From: Cyanobacteria bacterium UBA6984
Lineage (GTDB): Bacteria; Cyanobacteriota; Vampirovibrionia; Gastranaerophilales; Gastranaerophilaceae
Assembly: GCA_002450015.1 (NCBI GenBank)
Contig: DJYG01000035.1
Coordinates: 5,873 to 69,872, forward strand
Reading direction: 5' to 3'
Length of the DNA: 64,000 nt
Under the pieces are notes generated by a model. The model did no database searches, had not been told where the DNA came from, and was given only the letters and a program-made list of their open reading frames with translations. The first letter of the stretch is position 1. Every line of letters begins with the position of its first letter. The position numbers and the translations under genes are program-made. Shown in pieces: positions 7,502 through 15,963 of the stretch.

Positions 7502-9292
7502 TTATTTATGTTGAGCCGGATTGTAGGTGCTTTTCAAATATAATTCTCTTAACTGTTTGTAATCGGCTTCTGCCGGAGCATCACTCATTAAATCTTTTGC
7601 TGCTGAGTTCTTAGGGAATGCAATTACATCACGGATAGAATCTGTTCTTGCAAGTAATGCAATCATTCTGTCCAAACCGATAGCCAAACCTGCATGAGGC
7701 GGCGTACCGTATTGTAATGCATTAACCATAAATCCGAATTTTTCTTGTGCTTCTTCTTCTGTTAAACCTAAAGCTTTAAATATTTTCTTTTGAACTTCAG
7801 GTGAGTGAATTCTAACTGAACCACCACCTAATTCAGTACCATTATATACAATATCGTAAGCGATTGATTTAACATGACCTAAATCACCGCTGTCTAATTT
7901 GTCTAAATCTTCTAAGCAAGGTGATGTGAATGGGTGGTGCATTGCCATAAAGCGTTGTTCTTCATCACTCCATTCAAACATTGGAAAGTCAACAACCCAA
8001 AGAAGTGCATGTTTTGATTCATCAATCAAGTTTAATGATTTACCAAAATGAAGTCTTAATCTTCCCATAATATCGTAAACAGTTTTTGGTCTGTCTGCTA
8101 CAAAGAAGATTATATCACCGTCTTGAGCCTGAGCTCTTTCTTTAATTTGTTGAGCTTGTTCTTCCGTAACGAATTTAAGAACAGGAGATTTTGCAGTGCC
8201 GTCCTCGTTATAGATGATATTTGCAAGAGCTTTTGCACCAAATGAAACAGCTAATTTTGTAATATCATCAATTTCTTTTCTTGAATATTTAGCACCACCA
8301 GGAATTCTGATACCACGAACAATACCGCCTGCTTCAAGAGTTTTCTTAACAATTTCAAATTCTGATTGAAGAATAATATCTCCAATGTCAAATAATTCTA
8401 AGCCGAAACGAGTATCAGGTTTATCAGAACCAAATCTATCCATTGCTTCTTGCCAAGGCATTTGAATAAACGGAGGTTTTACTTCAACTCCGGCAGCTTT
8501 AAAGCCTTCAACAATTAAACCTTCAACAAGTTCAATGATATTTTGTTGTTCAACAAATGACATTTCAATATCTATTTGAGTAAATTCAGGTTGTCTGTCT
8601 GCACGTAAGTCTTCATCACGGAAACATTTTGCAATTTGATAATATCTTTCAACTCCACCAACCATTAATAATTGTTTAAAAATTTGTGGTGATTGAGGTA
8701 ATGCATAGAATTTACCGGGTTGAACACGAGATGGAACAAGGTAATCTCTTGCACCTTCAGGAGTTGTTTTAATAAGAATAGGTGTTTCAACTTCCAAAAA
8801 GTCTTGGTTATTCATATAATTTCTAACAGCCTTAACAACATCGTGACGAAGTTTTAGTTTGCTGTACATTTGTGGACGACGAATATCTAAATAACGATAT
8901 TTTAATCTAACGTCTTCTGAAACTGATTCATCATCCAAAACAAATGGAACAGGTTTTGCTTCAGAAAGTATTTCAACAAAATCCGGATAAACTTCAACCT
9001 GTCCTGTTGGTAATTTCTCATTATAAGTTTCTTCAGGTCTTCTGGTAACTTTACCTTTAATCATAATAACGTATTCATTTCTAATTTTTTCAAACATTTT
9101 ATGAATTTCAGGATTTTTTTGAGGATCGGAAACTAGTTGGAAAAAACCTGTTCTGTCACGTAGTTCAATAAAAATCATACCACCTAAATCGCGAACGCAA
9201 TCAACCCAACCGGAAAGAGTAACTTCCTGATCGATATTTGATAAGTTAAGTTCGCCACAATTGTTTGTTTTCATTCTTAATTGCATAAACAT
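7502..9292 (-). CDS. aspS: Aspartate--tRNA ligase
   Basis: This 596-residue class II synthetase charges tRNA-Asp (or both Asp and Asn tRNAs if non-discriminating; I cannot tell which). Visible parts: an N-terminal OB anticodon-binding domain (GWVDCVRDLGGMIFIELRDR), class II motif 2 region (RCFRDEDLRADRQPEFTQIDIE preceded by YYQIAK), the bacterial GAD insertion domain in the middle, and motif 3 GLAIGLDRMIALL. Length fits the bacterial type. AAGGA lies 5 bases before the ATG at 9292; a second ATG at 9286 is possible. It stands alone between a terminator and a secreted-protein gene. Confidence 0.96.
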   Translation of the reverse strand: MFMQLRMKTNNCGELNLSNIDQEVTLSGWVDCVRDLGGMIFIELRDRTGFFQLVSDPQKNPEIHKMFEKIRNEYVIMIKGKVTRRPEETYNEKLPTGQVEVYPDFVEILSEAKPVPFVLDDESVSEDVRLKYRYLDIRRPQMYSKLKLRHDVVKAVRNYMNNQDFLEVETPILIKTTPEGARDYLVPSRVQPGKFYALPQSPQIFKQLLMVGGVERYYQIAKCFRDEDLRADRQPEFTQIDIEMSFVEQQNIIELVEGLIVEGFKAAGVEVKPPFIQMPWQEAMDRFGSDKPDTRFGLELFDIGDIILQSEFEIVKKTLEAGGIVRGIRIPGGAKYSRKEIDDITKLAVSFGAKALANIIYNEDGTAKSPVLKFVTEEQAQQIKERAQAQDGDIIFFVADRPKTVYDIMGRLRLHFGKSLNLIDESKHALLWVVDFPMFEWSDEEQRFMAMHHPFTSPCLEDLDKLDSGDLGHVKSIAYDIVYNGTELGGGSVRIHSPEVQKKIFKALGLTEEEAQEKFGFMVNALQYGTPPHAGLAIGLDRMIALLARTDSIRDVIAFPKNSAAKDLMSDAPAEADYKQLRELYLKSTYNPAQHK

Positions 9293-9386
9293 AATTCCTT
9301 TTCTTTTAAATACGAAATTATATTACCAAAAACATAATTAATTGTGAAGAATGAAATTATAACTTTGTGTATTAAATTTTAAAATA

Positions 9387-10121
9387 CTATCTCAAATCAT
9401 CAGCTTGAACATAAACAGGAGTATCAAGTTTGAATTTAATAATACTGCCTGATTTTGCTTTATAATTCAAACCTTTCGACATAGAGCTTATTAATAAACC
9501 AAAACCTTTGCAAGTTCTTGGTACAACAACTAAACCTACAATTGTCACTGATTCAATAGCAATTGTTGCAATACCTATTAATGAAAATGCTAATGCTCCT
9601 ACACCTGCCGGAACTGCTCTAATTATGTTTAATATTTGAGGAGCTTTTAAATCACTTCCGCTTTTAGGTTCCATTCTTACAGTATATGTTTTTTCATTTG
9701 GTAAAAGGATTTTATCAATAATTATATAACCTCTTGCTCTTTTATAAATAGGTGAACTTTTTTTGATTTTCTTAAAATATCCTGAAAATCTCGTATTTTC
9801 CGGTAAATACTTTCCGTTAGAAGCTTTAACAGGATTTACTAATCTGAAATAAATATCTTCATTTACTTTTGTTTCATTTATATCCAAATCGGATTCCAAT
9901 TCAAGTGTAAATACGCTTTTAGGAATAAGATATACTTTTTCTTCTTCTACTCCTGTTGAAAATGTCGGTGTAGATGTTTCTTCGTTTTCATATTGTTGAT
10001 AATTCTCATTTTGATAATTATTATCGTATCTGTTAACTTCATCTGCAAGAACTGGTATGGCTGTAAATGAATTGATTACAAATACTAAAAATATTGCAAA
10101 AATCTTTTTCATAGTTTTCAT
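9387..10121 (-). CDS. Exported protein of unknown function
   Basis: A 244-residue protein with a clear signal peptide (MKTMKKIFAIFLVFVINSFT, cleavage probably after VLA before DEVNRY). A Gln/Asn/Tyr-rich stretch follows (about 27-50), then a beta-rich region with VYLIPKSVFTLELESDLDINETKVNEDIYFRL, and near residues 165-205 a long hydrophobic segment that could be membrane-embedded. I start at 10121 because GGAAGGAAA lies just upstream; the ATG at 10136 would put residues before the signal peptide. No family recognised. Probably envelope-associated. Confidence 0.7.
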   Translation of the reverse strand: MKTMKKIFAIFLVFVINSFTAIPVLADEVNRYDNNYQNENYQQYENEETSTPTFSTGVEEEKVYLIPKSVFTLELESDLDINETKVNEDIYFRLVNPVKASNGKYLPENTRFSGYFKKIKKSSPIYKRARGYIIIDKILLPNEKTYTVRMEPKSGSDLKAPQILNIIRAVPAGVGALAFSLIGIATIAIESVTIVGLVVVPRTCKGFGLLISSMSKGLNYKAKSGSIIKFKLDTPVYVQADDLR

Positions 10122-10205
10122 AAAATTTCCTTCCATAAAATATTATATATATTTACATCTTATCATATTTATTTAAACTTAAAAAAATGTTTACAAAAAT
10201 AAAGA

Positions 10206-10235
10206 AAAAGGTTTTGAATTATCAAAACCTTTTAT
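10206..10235 (-). terminator. Terminator downstream of the 10.2-10.6 kb gene
   Basis: AAAGGTTTTGA pairs with TCAAAACCTTT around a short loop, with T/A runs on both sides. Confidence 0.7.
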
Positions 10236-10245
10236 ATTTTAAACT

Positions 10246-10629
10246 TTACAGATATTTAACTGTTTCGTTGTACATAATTGTTCTGAACTCAGAATCGGTC
10301 TTTATATTTGGATATTTTTTCATAAAATCATCAACTTTAAATAAATCCAAATATTTTGTTAATTGACTTTGCACGATAGGATAATCATGTGTTTTTTTTA
10401 AGTTTTCAATGTATTCTTTTACCTTGTTTTGAATGGTTATTCTATCAAAAGCGTAAGAACTTCTTTCAGTGGTTTTATCCTCCTTTTTTTCTGTTTTGTC
10501 GGTCTTTTCGGCTTTTTTAGCTTTTTCTTCGTCCTGTTTTTTAGTTTTTTCAACATCAGCTGTTGAACTTACAGCCGCAGCTGCACTTGAACTTGTTGCG
10601 GAATTTACTCCTGAAACTGAATTAACCAT
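10246..10629 (-). CDS. Unknown protein with Ser/Ala and Lys/Glu-rich N-terminus
   Basis: A 127-residue protein not recognised. Residues 1-25 are Ser/Ala/Val-rich (VNSVSGVNSATSSSAAAAVS), about 26-55 are a Lys/Glu/Thr-rich charged stretch, and the C-terminal 75 residues look like a compact helical domain (RITIQNKVKEYIENLKKTHDYPIVQ...). The ATG at 10629 is chosen because GAGGAGG lies just upstream; a longer form from 10662 would read through that site. No signal peptide or membrane segment. Function unknown. Confidence 0.7.
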   Translation of the reverse strand: MVNSVSGVNSATSSSAAAAVSSTADVEKTKKQDEEKAKKAEKTDKTEKKEDKTTERSSYAFDRITIQNKVKEYIENLKKTHDYPIVQSQLTKYLDLFKVDDFMKKYPNIKTDSEFRTIMYNETVKYL

Positions 10630-10774
10630 AAGCGAACCTCCTCTCTCTTTAAGTGGCAACATCTATATCGGCATCTTTTATTTAGAACTTTAATAAAATT
10701 AGTGAAATAAAAAGTTTTGTAAATTTATTTTTTTGTTATAATAATCGTAATAAATATTAGAAAAAGAGGTTAAA

Positions 10775-11992
10775 ATGTCAGAAATAAGAGAAGAATTTAT
10801 AAAACAAGCCGAAAAAATCGGCAGAAGTTGTGAAATTTTACCGGGTGGAGTGCAAGAATTGGCACAAAAACTTCAATATGCACATGATAATAACAAACCT
10901 TTGCGTATAAAACTTGGTATGGATCCGACAAGACCGGATTTGCACTTAGGTCATACGGTTGTTATGCGTAAGTTAAGAGAATTTCAAAAGTTAGGACATA
11001 AAATAGTTTTAATTATTGGTGGTGCAACGGCTATGATTGGTGACCCGTCAGGAAAGTCAGAAACTCGTCCTGCTCTAACAAAAGAACAAGTTGATATTAA
11101 CGCTAATACATATTTTGAGCAGATTTCTAAAGTTATTGACGTAGCAGATGTAGAAGTTGTTAACAATGCCGACTGGTTACATAAAATGAGTTTTACAGAT
11201 TTAATAAAATTAGCTTCTCAAATAACAGTTGCACAAATGATGACTCGTGATGATTTTGCAAAAAGATATTCTGAAGGTAAACCAATTGCTATTCACGAAT
11301 TTTTCTATCCTTTAATGCAAGCATACGATTCTGTTGCAATAGATGCTGATATTGAATTTGGTGGCACTGACCAAAGATTTAACACGCTTTTGGGACGTGA
11401 TATTCAAGAAGCTTATGGCAGAAAATATCCGCAATTGGTAATGCTTTTACCTTTAATTGAAGGTACAGACGGTGTTGTAAAAATGAGTAAAACATATCCT
11501 GAACACTGTATTTCTCTAACCGATACTGCGAATGATATGTTTGGAAAAGTTATGAGTATTCCTGATACTTTAATCGTAAAATATTATGAACTTCTTACTG
11601 ATGTTGAAAATGATGAAATTAAAGAAATTCATGATAGTTTAGAAAATAATTCCGTAAACCCTCGTGATTTAAAACTTAAGTTAGCGCATACAATCACTGA
11701 AGAATACCACGGAAAAGAAATGGCAGATAAAGCGCAGGAAGCCTTTATAAATGTTGTTTCAAATAAAGGTATTCCTGATGATATTCAAGAGTATAATTTG
11801 TTAGAAAGCAAAAATATTCTTGATTTGTTGTTGGAATTAAGTTTTATTCAATCTAAAGGTGAAGGCAAACGTCTAATCCAAGGCGGTGGTGTCAAATTCG
11901 ATGGTGAAAAAATTTCAGAACCTACATTTTTAGTTGAAAAAGCAGGAATTATCCAAGCAGGTAAAAGAAAATTTGTTAAAATAGTCAGATAA
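10775..11992 (+). CDS. tyrS: Tyrosine--tRNA ligase
   Basis: TyrRS charges tRNA-Tyr. The 405-residue protein has the class I HIGH motif as HLGH in [18 protein letters not shown] (about residues 47-64), KMSKT as the KMSKS loop, and a C-terminal S4-like RNA-binding domain ([29 protein letters not shown]). The KMSK-type loop puts it nearer the TyrZ-like subgroup than the E. coli type. cysE starts 7 bases after the stop, so the two genes form an operon. Confidence 0.95.
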   Translation: MSEIREEFIKQAEKIGRSCEILPGGVQELAQKLQYAHDNNKPLRIKLGMDPTRPDLHLGHTVVMRKLREFQKLGHKIVLIIGGATAMIGDPSGKSETRPALTKEQVDINANTYFEQISKVIDVADVEVVNNADWLHKMSFTDLIKLASQITVAQMMTRDDFAKRYSEGKPIAIHEFFYPLMQAYDSVAIDADIEFGGTDQRFNTLLGRDIQEAYGRKYPQLVMLLPLIEGTDGVVKMSKTYPEHCISLTDTANDMFGKVMSIPDTLIVKYYELLTDVENDEIKEIHDSLENNSVNPRDLKLKLAHTITEEYHGKEMADKAQEAFINVVSNKGIPDDIQEYNLLESKNILDLLLELSFIQSKGEGKRLIQGGGVKFDGEKISEPTFLVEKAGIIQAGKRKFVKIVR

Positions 11993-11999
11993 TAAAAGA

Positions 12000-12677
12000 A
12001 TGTTTGATAGAGCCATACATCATATAAAAGATGATATAAAGACAATTTATGATAAAGATCCGGCAGCAAGAAATATTTTTGAAGTAATTTTTTGTTATCC
12101 GGGGTTACATGCACTTTTAGCGCACAGATTTGCACATAAATTATATAAAATTGGTATTCCGTTTATACCAAGATATATTTCATTTATTATGAGAATTTTA
12201 ACCGGTATAGAAATTCACCCCGGAGCAAAAATTGGGGACCGATTTTTTATAGACCACGGAGAGGGTGTTGTAATAGGTGAAACAACTGTAATAGGTGACG
12301 ATGTTCTTATTTATCAACAGGTTACACTTGGCGGAACAGGAAAAGATTTAGGAAAGCGTCATCCAACAATTGGTAACAGTGTAATTATTGGTGCAGGTGC
12401 AAAAGTTTTAGGTAATATTACAATCGGTGATAATAGCAGAATAGGTGCAGGTTCTGTCGTTATTGATAACGTGCCTGAGCATGCAACTGTTGTAGGAATC
12501 CCCGGTAAAATTGTTATTCAAAAATATGTGGATGAAAACGGTACTTTAATGCATAACCGTATTCCGGATCCTGTTATGTGCAAAATTAATCGTATGACTT
12601 ACGAAATCAAGGAACTGCAAGAAAAAGCAGGTATTCATCATACTGAATTTAAAAATTGCGATGACGAAAACAAATAG
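12000..12677 (+). CDS. cysE: Serine O-acetyltransferase
   Basis: CysE makes O-acetylserine from serine and acetyl-CoA, the first step of cysteine synthesis. The 225-residue protein has the N-terminal helical region ([22 protein letters not shown]), then left-handed beta-helix hexapeptide repeats ([26 protein letters not shown]) with the catalytic His in DHGEG and the LGGTGK loop, ending [22 protein letters not shown]. The short form, about 225 residues, is the EpsC/plant-like length. It is directly downstream of tyrS. Confidence 0.94.
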   Translation: MFDRAIHHIKDDIKTIYDKDPAARNIFEVIFCYPGLHALLAHRFAHKLYKIGIPFIPRYISFIMRILTGIEIHPGAKIGDRFFIDHGEGVVIGETTVIGDDVLIYQQVTLGGTGKDLGKRHPTIGNSVIIGAGAKVLGNITIGDNSRIGAGSVVIDNVPEHATVVGIPGKIVIQKYVDENGTLMHNRIPDPVMCKINRMTYEIKELQEKAGIHHTEFKNCDDENK

Positions 12678-12707
12678 GATATTATGTTGCATTCTGTTAA
12701 AAATTAT

Positions 12708-12998
12708 TTAATTAAACAAAGTATCTAGTATTTTGTGGAAGCAATAACAACTTAATAAGGTAAATATAAGTTTTAAAATGATGATATTTGGTGACATATT
12801 ATGACTTTCATAAATAACATCAATTACAATAAATAGAAATACTCCAAGATTGATTAATTGGGGGTTAATTTCTGTTTCTAATTTATATTTCCAACCGTAA
12901 AAAGTAATTGCAAGAGAAGACAAATAAGCAATTATAAAACTAATCAAATCAAGTTCATTTATTGAAAGATTACTAAAATTAAAAAAATCGTATGGCAT
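12708..12998 (-). CDS. Small membrane protein of unknown function
   Basis: A 96-residue protein with three hydrophobic segments (about 16-36, 48-63, 74-92), acidic at its N-terminus. No family recognised and no clear ribosome-binding site. It could be real because it lies in otherwise open space with sensible composition, but the evidence is only the reading frame and hydrophobicity. Confidence 0.45.
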   Translation of the reverse strand: MPYDFFNFSNLSINELDLISFIIAYLSSLAITFYGWKYKLETEINPQLINLGVFLFIVIDVIYESHNMSPNIIILKLIFTLLSCYCFHKILDTLFN

Positions 12999-13070
12999 AG
13001 GTTAATTCTATCACAATTACAAATTAAAATATATTTTTACTGTTATATAAAAAACAAACCTTCACTAAAT

Positions 13071-13220
13071 AGGGTGTACTGTGACAAATAGATATTTGTT
13101 TTTTCTAATTATAACAAATATTTTAACCGATTGCAAGCCTAATTTTAAAAACTTGTTTTTCACGTTTTATTTTTTTAAAAGCTAGTAAAATCAATGCTTT
13201 TACTTGTCACAGTACACCCT
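13071..13220. mobile_element. MITE-like element with 17-bp perfect terminal inverted repeats
   Basis: AGGGTGTACTGTGACAA at 13071-13087 is repeated exactly inverted at 13204-13220. The 116 bases between are AT-rich with no gene. Size (150 bp) and perfect ends fit a miniature inverted-repeat element mobilised by a transposase elsewhere. I see no convincing target-site duplication at the ends. An alternative is a long-loop regulatory hairpin. Confidence 0.5.
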
Positions 13221-13730
13221 TTATGTGTTCATGCGATTAAAAAATTAAATCTTGTCATTGCGAGCGATAGCGAATCAATCCGTTACAAAAATAAAATACA
13301 AACAAGTACAAAAACTTGATACTTCGCTAACGCTCAGTATGACAAAAGAAAGGTATAAATATGAAAGGAGTAATAAAAATCAACCCTATTGAAATGAGTA
13401 ATTTTCACTTAATGAAACAACAACAAAGCAAGCATTGTTTGAACGAAGTGAGTTTGCTTGCTAGAGTTGAATTTAGTGAAAATTAATGAATGGAAATCGG
13501 GTTGTAGTTTTGTGAAACTTTTGCCACCAAAAGTTTCCTCCGTCCGAGTAGGACAATAAATAAAGGTTTTAATAGTTAACAATAAACCAAAAGACTGGAT
13601 TGCTACGCTTCGCTCGCAATGACAAACATAGTCCGAATAATCCAAGACAAAAAATCAACTGGATACTTCGCTAGCGCTCAGTATGACAAAAAATATAAAG
13701 AAACAATGAAACAAAGAAAGGAAGTATAAC
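13221..13730. repeat. Gene-poor stretch with two families of REP-type palindromic repeats
   Basis: Four copies of short palindromic repeats lie here. Family A (GTCATTGCGAG...GCAATCC): 13254-13282 and, inverted, 13595-13623. Family B (GTCATACTGAGC...GAAGTATCC): inverted at 13318-13343 and 13659-13687. The copies at 13595 and 13659 are joined by a spacer (CATAGTCCGAATAATCCAAG and following) that recurs at 63969-64000. Between the pairs are other hairpins (AGCAAGCA/TGCTTGCT near 13415-13465; GAAACTTTTG/CAAAAGTTTC near 13515-13540). A possible 41-residue reading frame at 13361-13486 exists but overlaps these palindromes and is doubtful. Confidence 0.75.
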
Positions 13731-14528
13731 ATGTTAAAAAGAATTGTTAATTATTTAAAAAATAATAGAATAGATTGCCACGCCGATAAATCGGCTCGCA
13801 ATGACAGAGTATGTCATTATGGCAGATTTGCATACTACCGAAAATTCGCTTTCACTCTTGCAGAAACATTGATTGTCATGGGTATAATCGGTGTTGTTGC
13901 AGCACTGACACTACCAAACTTAAACAGTTCAACAGGTGAAAAAGAAAAAGTAGCAAAAGTCAAAAAAATATATTCAAATCTGGAAGATGCTGTTGGTAGA
14001 GCTCAGGCAGTTTATGGCCCTTTCGATGAATGGTGTGTTAATTATTCAGGGAATTGTAAGAGTAGAATTTTTGATAGAATATCAGAGTTTCTAAAGACTT
14101 CAAAAAAATGTGATAGAGTTACTAGTTGTAGTGTAGAATTAGATGTTAATGGTTCTGGAGGTTGGAGCTACAATAATGCTGCAATTTTATCTGATGGCTC
14201 GGTAATTGCAATTGAAAGTAATTTAGGTCGTTGGGTATTCAAAATAGATATAGATGGTGAGAATAAAGGCCCAAACAAGCAAGGTAATGATGTTTTTGAG
14301 TTTTTTGTTAATAAAGAAAAAGGTGTTTATGCCCAAGAAATGAGTAACTCTGATTATGTTGGTCGCGGCGGTTCATGTAATACAAGTGAAAAATGTTTCA
14401 GTCCAATTCGTGCAGCTGGTTGGATATTGAATTTTGACAATATGGATTATTTAAAAACTACTGACGGGACAACTTGTCCTGATGGCAAAACAAAGTTGAC
14501 TTTTGGGGGCAATCACAGTTGCAAATAG
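13731..14528 (+). CDS. Type IV pilin-like protein with an unusually long leader containing a repeat
   Basis: The 265-residue protein carries the prepilin motif KFAFTLAETLIVMGIIGVVAAL, the hydrophobic N-terminal helix of type IV pilins and pseudopilins, followed by a Cys-containing globular domain. Normally the leader is 5-8 residues; here it is about 44, because a family A REP-type repeat (13773-13805) and a further small palindrome are read through in frame. GGAAG precedes the ATG at 13731. The C-terminal 30 residues and N-terminal 60 are almost identical to the pilin at 19.8-20.5 kb, while the middle differs. Whether the long leader is cleaved is unknown; translation might also start inside the repeat. 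Confidence 0.8.
   Translation: MLKRIVNYLKNNRIDCHADKSARNDRVCHYGRFAYYRKFAFTLAETLIVMGIIGVVAALTLPNLNSSTGEKEKVAKVKKIYSNLEDAVGRAQAVYGPFDEWCVNYSGNCKSRIFDRISEFLKTSKKCDRVTSCSVELDVNGSGGWSYNNAAILSDGSVIAIESNLGRWVFKIDIDGENKGPNKQGNDVFEFFVNKEKGVYAQEMSNSDYVGRGGSCNTSEKCFSPIRAAGWILNFDNMDYLKTTDGTTCPDGKTKLTFGGNHSCK
13773..13805 (+). repeat. REP-type repeat inside the pilin leader
   Basis: GATTGCCACGCC...GGCTCGCAATGAC is a family A palindrome, as at 13254 and 13595. It is 33 bases, thus keeping frame, and adds DCHADKSARND to the protein. Confidence 0.75.
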
Positions 14529-14531
14529 TAT

Positions 14532-15650
14532 TTATTTAAAATATTCTCTTATTAATTTTTCAATAAGTTCTGCAGAATGTCCGTTTCCGTAAGGATTTTG
14601 AGCAGTTAGACGTGATAGAGTTTTATCTTTTGATAAAACTTCTTCGCTTAGTTGTATAATTTTATCATAATCAGCACCTACAAGTGTTGAAACTCCAGCA
14701 TCAATACCTTCCTGACGTTCTGTTTCGTATCGCATAACAAGAGTAGGACATCCAAATGTTGGAGCTTCTTCCTGAATTCCTCCGCTATCCGTTAAAATAA
14801 GTTTTGCATTTCTCATTAAATATACTAAATACGGATAATCCAAAGGTGCTAGCAAGTGGACATTTTTAACTTGTTCTAAAGCTGAATGAATTTTATTTTT
14901 GACATTTGGATTTGGATGAACAGGAATTACAAATTCGTGGTCGCTGTATTTTGTAGCCAAATCATAAATAGCTTTTATAATTCTGTCAATTCTTTCACCA
15001 TGATTTTCTCGTCTGTGAGCAGTTACAAGAACTAATTTATCATTGATATTTATATTTTTTTCTTTAAAAAATTGTGCAGATTTTTCAATAACTTCATCTG
15101 ATAAGCAGAATAAAGCATCAATTACAGTGTTACCGGTAACTGTAATTTTTTCTTCCGCAATACCTTCATCAAGCAAAGCTTTTTTATTTTTTTCAGTAGG
15201 AGCAAAGTGTAATTGCGCTACACGACTTGTCATTTGACGCATAATTTCTTCAGGAAACGGTTCATAAATATCATAAGAGCGTAAACCGGCTTCAACATGG
15301 AATACAGGCACTTTATGATAAAAACTTACAAGAGATGCAGTTAAAACTGTCATTGTATCGCCCTGAACAATAGTTGCATCAATATTATTTTCAGAAAAAA
15401 CTTTCTCTAAACCAAGTAAAATTCTTGATTGAACTTCACCTAAAGATTGGTTTGGACGCATACAATCCAAATTTATATCCGCTTTTAATCCGAAGTATTC
15501 AAGAGTTTGATTTGACAACTCTTTTTGCTGTTCTGTATTGCAAATAATTACATTATATTTTTCGTGTTTTTTTAATTCAATAATAACTGGGGCTAACTTA
15601 ATAACCTCAGGTCTTGTTCCAAATACAACCAATATATTTTTTTTGTTCAT
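14532..15650 (-). CDS. wecB: UDP-N-acetylglucosamine 2-epimerase (non-hydrolysing)
   Basis: WecB interconverts UDP-GlcNAc and UDP-ManNAc for surface polysaccharide synthesis. The 372-residue protein has the family start VVFGTRPEVIKLAPVI, the VQGDTMTVL and HVEAGLRSYDIYEPFPEE motifs, VTAHRRENHGERI, and the C-terminal LTDSGGIQEEAPTFGCPTLVMR donor-binding region. All typical residues look intact. It converges on the pilin gene with 3 bases between stops. A role in making ManNAc that NanK/NanE would later break down is possible but unlinked in position. Confidence 0.95.
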   Translation of the reverse strand: MNKKNILVVFGTRPEVIKLAPVIIELKKHEKYNVIICNTEQQKELSNQTLEYFGLKADINLDCMRPNQSLGEVQSRILLGLEKVFSENNIDATIVQGDTMTVLTASLVSFYHKVPVFHVEAGLRSYDIYEPFPEEIMRQMTSRVAQLHFAPTEKNKKALLDEGIAEEKITVTGNTVIDALFCLSDEVIEKSAQFFKEKNININDKLVLVTAHRRENHGERIDRIIKAIYDLATKYSDHEFVIPVHPNPNVKNKIHSALEQVKNVHLLAPLDYPYLVYLMRNAKLILTDSGGIQEEAPTFGCPTLVMRYETERQEGIDAGVSTLVGADYDKIIQLSEEVLSKDKTLSRLTAQNPYGNGHSAELIEKLIREYFK

Positions 15651-15659
15651 AGGTTTATT

Positions 15660-15963
15660 TTACAACAAACATTTTTATTTTATAATTATTTTGCAAAGGG
15701 CAGCTCCCGAGTCAAGAACTTTCGCAGCTATGACTTCAAATCGTTAAAACTGACGAAAGGAGGGCTTGCCTATGATTGATTTCATTTTGTTATTTTTTAT
15801 ATTAAAACAAAAACTAACACTAATGACTTCAATATTAGTGCTAGTTTTATTGCAACAATAAAACTACGGGAGTTTAAAAATCTAATAAGTTAACGGCTTA
15901 TTAGATGTCCTTTGTTTTATAATAGTATTATAACATATTTAGCAAAAATTTCAAGTGTATAAA
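15660..15963. other. Intergenic region with a candidate small-peptide locus and hairpins
   Basis: Between wecB and trmFO lie about 300 bases with a strong AAAGGAGGGC, a short hydrophobic reading frame, one hairpin inside it (15810-15824 with 15834-15848, one mismatch) and a second one after it (ATCTAATAAG/CTTATTAGAT, 15880-15889 with 15897-15906) followed by GTCCT. The same plan recurs at 63.74-63.89 kb. Confidence 0.6.
15772..15861 (+). CDS. Candidate 29-residue hydrophobic peptide (type I toxin-like)
   Basis: The peptide starts MIDFILLFFILKQK and ends ILVLVLLQQ; it is essentially one membrane segment with a basic centre. AAAGGAGGGC lies 8-17 bases before the ATG, the best ribosome-binding site in the neighbourhood, and the same site and start context (GGAGGGC...CTATG.TTGA) occur at 63.75 kb. 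Such peptides with heavily structured mRNAs are typical of type I toxins of the Fst/Ldr/holin-like kinds. No antisense RNA can be proven here. The alternative is that the region is a structured RNA and the frame is incidental. Confidence 0.45.
   Translation: MIDFILLFFILKQKLTLMTSILVLVLLQQ

Noticed and set aside
13409..13645. 78-residue minus-strand reading frame
   Set aside because: It is a read-through of the REP-type repeats (the CHCERSVAIQS translation is typical of these palindromes) with no initiation signal.
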